From NCBI GenBank assembly GCA_041913505.1, contig JAYSFC010000136.1, positions 1-9,418 of the forward strand: a DNA stretch of 9,418 nucleotides, read 5' to 3'. The DNA is from JAYSFC01 sp041913505 (lineage in GTDB: Bacteria > Pseudomonadota > Gammaproteobacteria > Burkholderiales > Burkholderiaceae_C). The translations under genes and the position numbers were made by a program. The notes beneath the pieces were generated by a model. The model saw nothing but the letters and a program-made list of their open reading frames with translations, had not been told where the DNA came from and ran no database searches. Below, piece by piece: positions 6,590 to 9,418 of this stretch (within the stretch, counting starts at the first letter, position 1; every line of letters starts with the position of its first letter).

Positions 6590-7366
6590 TCAGGAAGCCT
6601 TGCGGCGGAACACGAGGCGCTCGGGCGCCGAGGCTGCGGGCGCGAGCGCGTAGCCCTCAAGGTCAAAGCCCTCGAGCTGGCGCGGCGTGGCCACGCGGTG
6701 CTGGATCGCATAGCGCGCCATGAGACCGCGCGCGCGTTTGGCGTGGAAGCTGATGATCTTGTACTGGCCGCCTTTCCAGTCCTCGAAAACGCATTCGATC
6801 ACACGGGCCTTGAGCACTTTGGTATCGACGGATTTGAAGTATTCCTGGGAGGCCAGATTGACCACGACGGGCGTGGCATCGGCGCGCAGGCGGGCATTGA
6901 GGTGCTCGGCGATGCGCGGACCCCAGAACTGGTACAGCGTCTGGCCGGCCGGCGTGGCCAGGCGTGTGCCCATCTCCAGGCGGTAGGGCTGCATGCGGTC
7001 GAGCGGGCGCAGCACGCCGTACAGGCCGCTGAGGATGGCGAGGTGCTTCTGGGCCCAGTCCAGGTCGTCGGCGCCCAATGAGCGGGCCTGCAGGCCCTCG
7101 TACACATCGCCATTGAAGGCCATGACGGCCTGGCGCGCATTGCGCTCGGTCGCGCGCGGGCGCCAGGCCGCGTAGCGCGCGACGTTGAGCGCCGCAAGTT
7201 TGTCGCTGAGCGCCATGAACGTGGCGATCTCCTGTGGGGACTTCTCGCGCAGCACTTCGATGAGCGCGGCACTCTGGGGTCCGAACGAGGGCGCCGTGTG
7301 GGGCAGGCCCTCGGGCAGCGGCGTGTCGTAGTCCAGCGATTTCGCGGGGGAGAGCAGGAACAGCAT
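6590..7366 (-). CDS. yaaA: Peroxide stress protein YaaA (UPF0246 family)
   Basis: A 258-residue protein, the same length as E. coli YaaA. In E. coli the gene is induced by OxyR and the protein limits free iron and so Fenton damage during peroxide stress; the fold has DNA-binding features, but the exact biochemistry is unsettled. Family motifs present: the N-terminal LLSPAKSLDY (4-13), AFNGDVYEGL (83-92), HLAILSGLYGVLRPLDRMQP (108-127), the EMGTRL segment (131-136), NLASQEYFKSVD (170-181) and FHAKRARGLMARY (207-219). No truncation or missing motif is visible. The ATG at 7366 begins directly with the conserved first strand; the Shine-Dalgarno is poor. It is the first gene after the rne terminator and probably heads the minus-strand group. 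No OxyR or Fur site could be recognised upstream. Confidence 0.95.
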   Translation of the reverse strand: MLFLLSPAKSLDYDTPLPEGLPHTAPSFGPQSAALIEVLREKSPQEIATFMALSDKLAALNVARYAAWRPRATERNARQAVMAFNGDVYEGLQARSLGADDLDWAQKHLAILSGLYGVLRPLDRMQPYRLEMGTRLATPAGQTLYQFWGPRIAEHLNARLRADATPVVVNLASQEYFKSVDTKVLKARVIECVFEDWKGGQYKIISFHAKRARGLMARYAIQHRVATPRQLEGFDLEGYALAPAASAPERLVFRRKAS

Positions 7367-7389
7367 GGTGGACGGGTTCTCGACGGCTG

Positions 7390-7423
7390 AAAAAACAATG
7401 GCCGACGCAGGGCGCCGGCCATT
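7390..7423 (-). terminator. Rho-independent terminator of rne
   Basis: Read on the minus strand, AATGGCCG and CGGCCATT (7416-7423 and 7397-7404) form a perfect 8-bp stem. After one mismatch the stem continues for three more pairs (GCG/CGC) around a tight 3-nt loop. A G and six T residues follow (7396-7390). It lies 44 bp after the rne stop codon. This is the only textbook intrinsic terminator in the window. It ends just 24 bp before the yaaA start. Confidence 0.85.
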
Positions 7424-7426
7424 ATG
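7421..7426 (-). promoter_or_regulatory. Candidate -10 element for yaaA, overlapping the rne terminator
   Basis: The minus strand reads CATAAT, five of six matches to TATAAT, in otherwise GC-rich DNA. No good -35 hexamer lies 17 nt upstream (GCCCGT). A transcript from here would start near 7414, inside the hairpin, and so lack its 5' arm. The match could also be chance, because its AAT is part of the terminator stem. Confidence 0.25.
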
Positions 7427-7466
7427 AACGGGGACCTGTGTGCACGGGCCCCGCTGCTACGCGGGC

Positions 7467-9418
7467 TCAGGCGCCCGGCGTCTGCTCGAACGGCAGCTTG
7501 AGCTCGTTCAGGTCACGGCGAGTCTCCACCAGCACCAGCGGGCCCTCGTCGACCACCACCACGGGGGGCCGCTCGCGCGGCACGTGGATGGGGCGCGGCT
7601 CGGCGGCGATGGCGGCCTGCACGGTGGCAACCTTGTCGGCATCGGAGTTCACCCACTGCAGGCCCGAGGCTGCGGCGATTTGCTCGAGATCACCCAGTGG
7701 CAGCACAAAGCTCTGCACCTTGGGCATGGCGCCGTTCGCCGCGCCGTCGGCCACGGCGGGGACGGCCGCGGCCACGGGTTGCGGCGCGGGGGCTGCGGCT
7801 GGGGGCGGTGCACTCGGGGTGTCGCTTTCAACGGCAACGGCGGCGGGTGCCTCGGCGGGGGCCGCCTGCATGGCGGGCGCAGCGGGTGCCGGCGCGTTGA
7901 AGTAGCTGCGGCGTGGCGGCTCGTCGGCCGGGGCCGCCTCGGCCACGGGTTCGGCGCTCGCTTCGGCGGCGGCTTCTTCGCGGGCAGGGCGCTCGCCACG
8001 TTCGCGGCGGTCGCGGCCGTAGCGGTCGCGCGAACGGCGCTCGCGGCGCTCTTCGCCGGCGGGTTGGGTGGCCTGGGCTTGGGGCGCGGCGTCGTTGCCG
8101 CTCAGGTCCAGATCCGGCAGCGAGGCCAGGGGCGCCGTGTCGAGGAAGTCCGCGCCTTGCGGCGCGGCTGCCAGGGCGGCACCTTCGGGTGCACGCGGGG
8201 CGCGCTCACGGCGCTCGCCACGGCCTTCGCTGCCCCGTTCGCGGCGGCCGCCTTCGCCGCGTTCGCGGCGTTCGCCGTTGCGCGGTGCGCGCTCGGCGCG
8301 GCCCTCGGCCGTGGGCTGGGCGTCTTGTGCAGGGGTGGTGGTGGCGCTGTCCGCCTCAAGAGGAGGGCGTGCCTCGGCGTCGCGGCGGCCACGGCCATCG
8401 CGGCCGCTGTCGCGGGGAGCGCCGGAGCGGCCTTCGCTCTCGGGGCGGCGCTCGCCGTCGCGCGGAGCGCGGCCTTCCGCGCTGCGCTCGCCACCGCGTT
8501 CGCCGCGCCGGCCGCCACGGCCTTCGGCATTGCCGCCTTGGCCTTCGCCACGGTTCTCACCACGGTTGCCTCCGCGCTCGCCGCCACGGCGGCCGCGGCC
8601 TTCACCGCGGCCGTCCCGGCGTCCGTCGCGTACGGCGGTGTCAGTGGCTGCAGGCGCGGGGGCCGCCACGGGAGCGGGTGCCGGTGCTGCGCCGAAGCCG
8701 AACAGGCTCTTGAGCCAGGCGAAGAAACCCTGCTCCTGCGGTGCGCGGGCCGGTGCCGCGGGCGCCGCAGCTGCTGCCGGGCGCGGGTTGCGCGGCTGGC
8801 CGTTCTCGGAGGCGCGAGGGCGTTGGGCGCCCTCGGGGCGCGGCTCGGCCGCAGGGGCGGGTGCGTCGGGCAGCACGCCCTTGATCACGGGGGTTTGCTT
8901 GTTGGTGGGCTCTTGCGAGCGGCGCGTCACCGTGGTGGGGTCTTCCACTTCTTCGGCGAGCTTGTAGCTGGCATCGAGGTGATCGAGGCGCGGGTCGTCG
9001 TGCTTGAGGCGCTCGAGCTTGTAGTGCGGCGTCTCGAGCGACTTGTTGGGCACCATGAGCACGGAGACGCGCTGCTTGAGCTCGATCTTGGCGATCTCGG
9101 TGCGCTTCTCGTTGAGTAGGAAGGAGGCCACTTCCACGGGCACCTGGCAGTGCACGGCGGCCGTGTTGTCCTTCATGGACTCTTCCTGGATGATGCGCAG
9201 GATCTGCAGGGCCGAGCTTTCCGTGTCGCGGATGTGGCCGGAGCCGCCGCAGCGCGGGCAGTTGATGTGTGCGCCTTCGCTCAATGCGGGCTTGAGGCGC
9301 TGGCGGCTCATTTCCATCAGGCCGAACTTGCTGATGGTGCCGAACTGCACGCGGGCGCGGTCCTGGCGCAGCGCGTCGCGCAGGCGGTTTTCCACTTCGC
9401 GGCGGTTCTTCGACTCTT
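7467..9418 (-). CDS. rne: Ribonuclease E, C-terminal part
   Basis: The 5' part lies beyond the window; 649 C-terminal residues are visible. RNase E is the essential endoribonuclease of mRNA decay and rRNA/tRNA processing, and the scaffold of the degradosome. Fragment residues 1-140 are the end of the catalytic half: KNRREVENRLRDALRQDRAR (3-22), FGLMEMSRQRL (31-41), the Zn-link CPRC (53-56) that holds the tetramer together, then the small domain with VASFLLNEKR (96-105). From about 160 to 565 the chain is low complexity and probably disordered. It contains an amphipathic helix FFAWLKSLFGF (231-241), three Arg/Gly/Glu-rich blocks (about 263-350, 371-408, 454-479), a hydrophobic-acidic patch (421-442) and RRSYFN (502-507). 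The last 85 residues become ordered-looking again, with PVVVVDEGPLVLVETRRDL (618-636). RNase G lacks such a tail, so RNase E is preferred. The terminator at 7390-7423 follows the gene. Confidence 0.95.
   Translation of the reverse strand, partial: ESKNRREVENRLRDALRQDRARVQFGTISKFGLMEMSRQRLKPALSEGAHINCPRCGGSGHIRDTESSALQILRIIQEESMKDNTAAVHCQVPVEVASFLLNEKRTEIAKIELKQRVSVLMVPNKSLETPHYKLERLKHDDPRLDHLDASYKLAEEVEDPTTVTRRSQEPTNKQTPVIKGVLPDAPAPAAEPRPEGAQRPRASENGQPRNPRPAAAAAPAAPARAPQEQGFFAWLKSLFGFGAAPAPAPVAAPAPAATDTAVRDGRRDGRGEGRGRRGGERGGNRGENRGEGQGGNAEGRGGRRGERGGERSAEGRAPRDGERRPESEGRSGAPRDSGRDGRGRRDAEARPPLEADSATTTPAQDAQPTAEGRAERAPRNGERRERGEGGRRERGSEGRGERRERAPRAPEGAALAAAPQGADFLDTAPLASLPDLDLSGNDAAPQAQATQPAGEERRERRSRDRYGRDRRERGERPAREEAAAEASAEPVAEAAPADEPPRRSYFNAPAPAAPAMQAAPAEAPAAVAVESDTPSAPPPAAAPAPQPVAAAVPAVADGAANGAMPKVQSFVLPLGDLEQIAAASGLQWVNSDADKVATVQAAIAAEPRPIHVPRERPPVVVVDEGPLVLVETRRDLNELKLPFEQTPGA
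7980..8630 (-). repeat. Arg/Gly/Glu-rich repetitive coding region in rne
   Basis: Three blocks of degenerate GERRERG / GGRRGERGG-type repeats are encoded at 8367-8630, 8193-8306 and 7980-8057, separated by acidic or Ala/Pro-rich spacers. They correspond in character to the arginine-rich RNA-binding regions of RNase E scaffolds. At DNA level they give near-repeats of GCGGCGCTCGC-like words. These are imperfect coding repeats, not CRISPR or satellite DNA. Confidence 0.7.
8691..8729 (-). other. Predicted membrane-binding amphipathic helix of RNase E
   Basis: This codes for GFFAWLKSLFGFG, an isolated aromatic and hydrophobic stretch with one Lys inside Ala/Pro-rich disorder. Position (soon after the small domain) and composition resemble the membrane-targeting segment A of E. 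coli RNase E. The assignment is by analogy only. Confidence 0.55.

Noticed and set aside
4777..6723. Long plus-strand frames opposite queF and the 2OG oxygenase (4777-5670 and 5788-6723)
   Set aside because: Both are antisense shadows of genes with complete catalytic motifs; they show no family resemblance.
7980..8630. Repetitive GCGGCG/GCTCGC-type words, considered as CRISPR or tandem repeats
   Set aside because: Repeats are imperfect, irregularly spaced and in frame with Arg/Gly/Glu codons of RNase E; there is no spacer-repeat structure.
7440..9119. Very long plus-strand open frame (559 codons) opposite rne, Gly/Ala-rich
   Set aside because: It is the mirror of the Arg/Ala/Pro-rich rne tail. 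GC-rich codons rarely create stops on the other strand. No recognisable domain and no start signal; RNase E on the minus strand is certain.

Overview
The window is about 9.4 kb of very GC-rich, densely packed chromosomal DNA. The gene families and the sequence style (betaproteobacterial DinB with an enlarged finger loop, RNase E with a long Arg/Ala/Pro-rich tail, bimodular QueF of about 281 residues) suggest a betaproteobacterium of the Burkholderiales, most likely Comamonadaceae (Acidovorax-like). This taxonomic reading is inferred from protein character, not from a search. The genes look like core or ordinary accessory genes. I see no transposase, phage gene, tRNA, rRNA or CRISPR array, and no gap between genes exceeds about 120 bp.

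Layout: (1) 3-497 (+) is the 3' end of an FMN-dependent alpha-hydroxy-acid dehydrogenase (L-lactate dehydrogenase type). It converges, with a 10-bp gap, on (2) 508-1404 (-), a membrane-anchored diheme cytochrome c. A 118-bp divergent region holding two adjacent hairpins separates this from (3) 1523-2776 (+), a Y-family DNA polymerase IV (dinB). dinB converges on a long minus-strand block: (8) rne 3' part (7467 to window end), a strong intrinsic terminator (7390-7423), then (7) yaaA, (6) a prolyl-4-hydroxylase-like 2OG-Fe(II) oxygenase, (5) queF, and (4) a Cache-PAS-GGDEF diguanylate cyclase ending at 2849.

The four genes yaaA, 2OG oxygenase, queF and GGDEF are co-oriented with gaps of 19, 60 and 38 bp, so they could be one transcript. 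Their roles (peroxide and iron stress, iron-dependent protein hydroxylation, queuosine synthesis, c-di-GMP signalling) do not form a recognised pathway. A link through iron, oxygen and translation is only a hypothesis. The terminator after rne lies only 24 bp before the yaaA start, so a yaaA promoter would have to overlap the terminator or the rne tail.

I found no convincing undescribed system. The points most worth a second look are the 28-residue insertion in DinB, the modular RNase E tail (predicted membrane helix, three Arg-rich blocks, short motifs, conserved-looking end), the terminator/promoter overlap before yaaA, and the small helical domain in front of the 2OG oxygenase.
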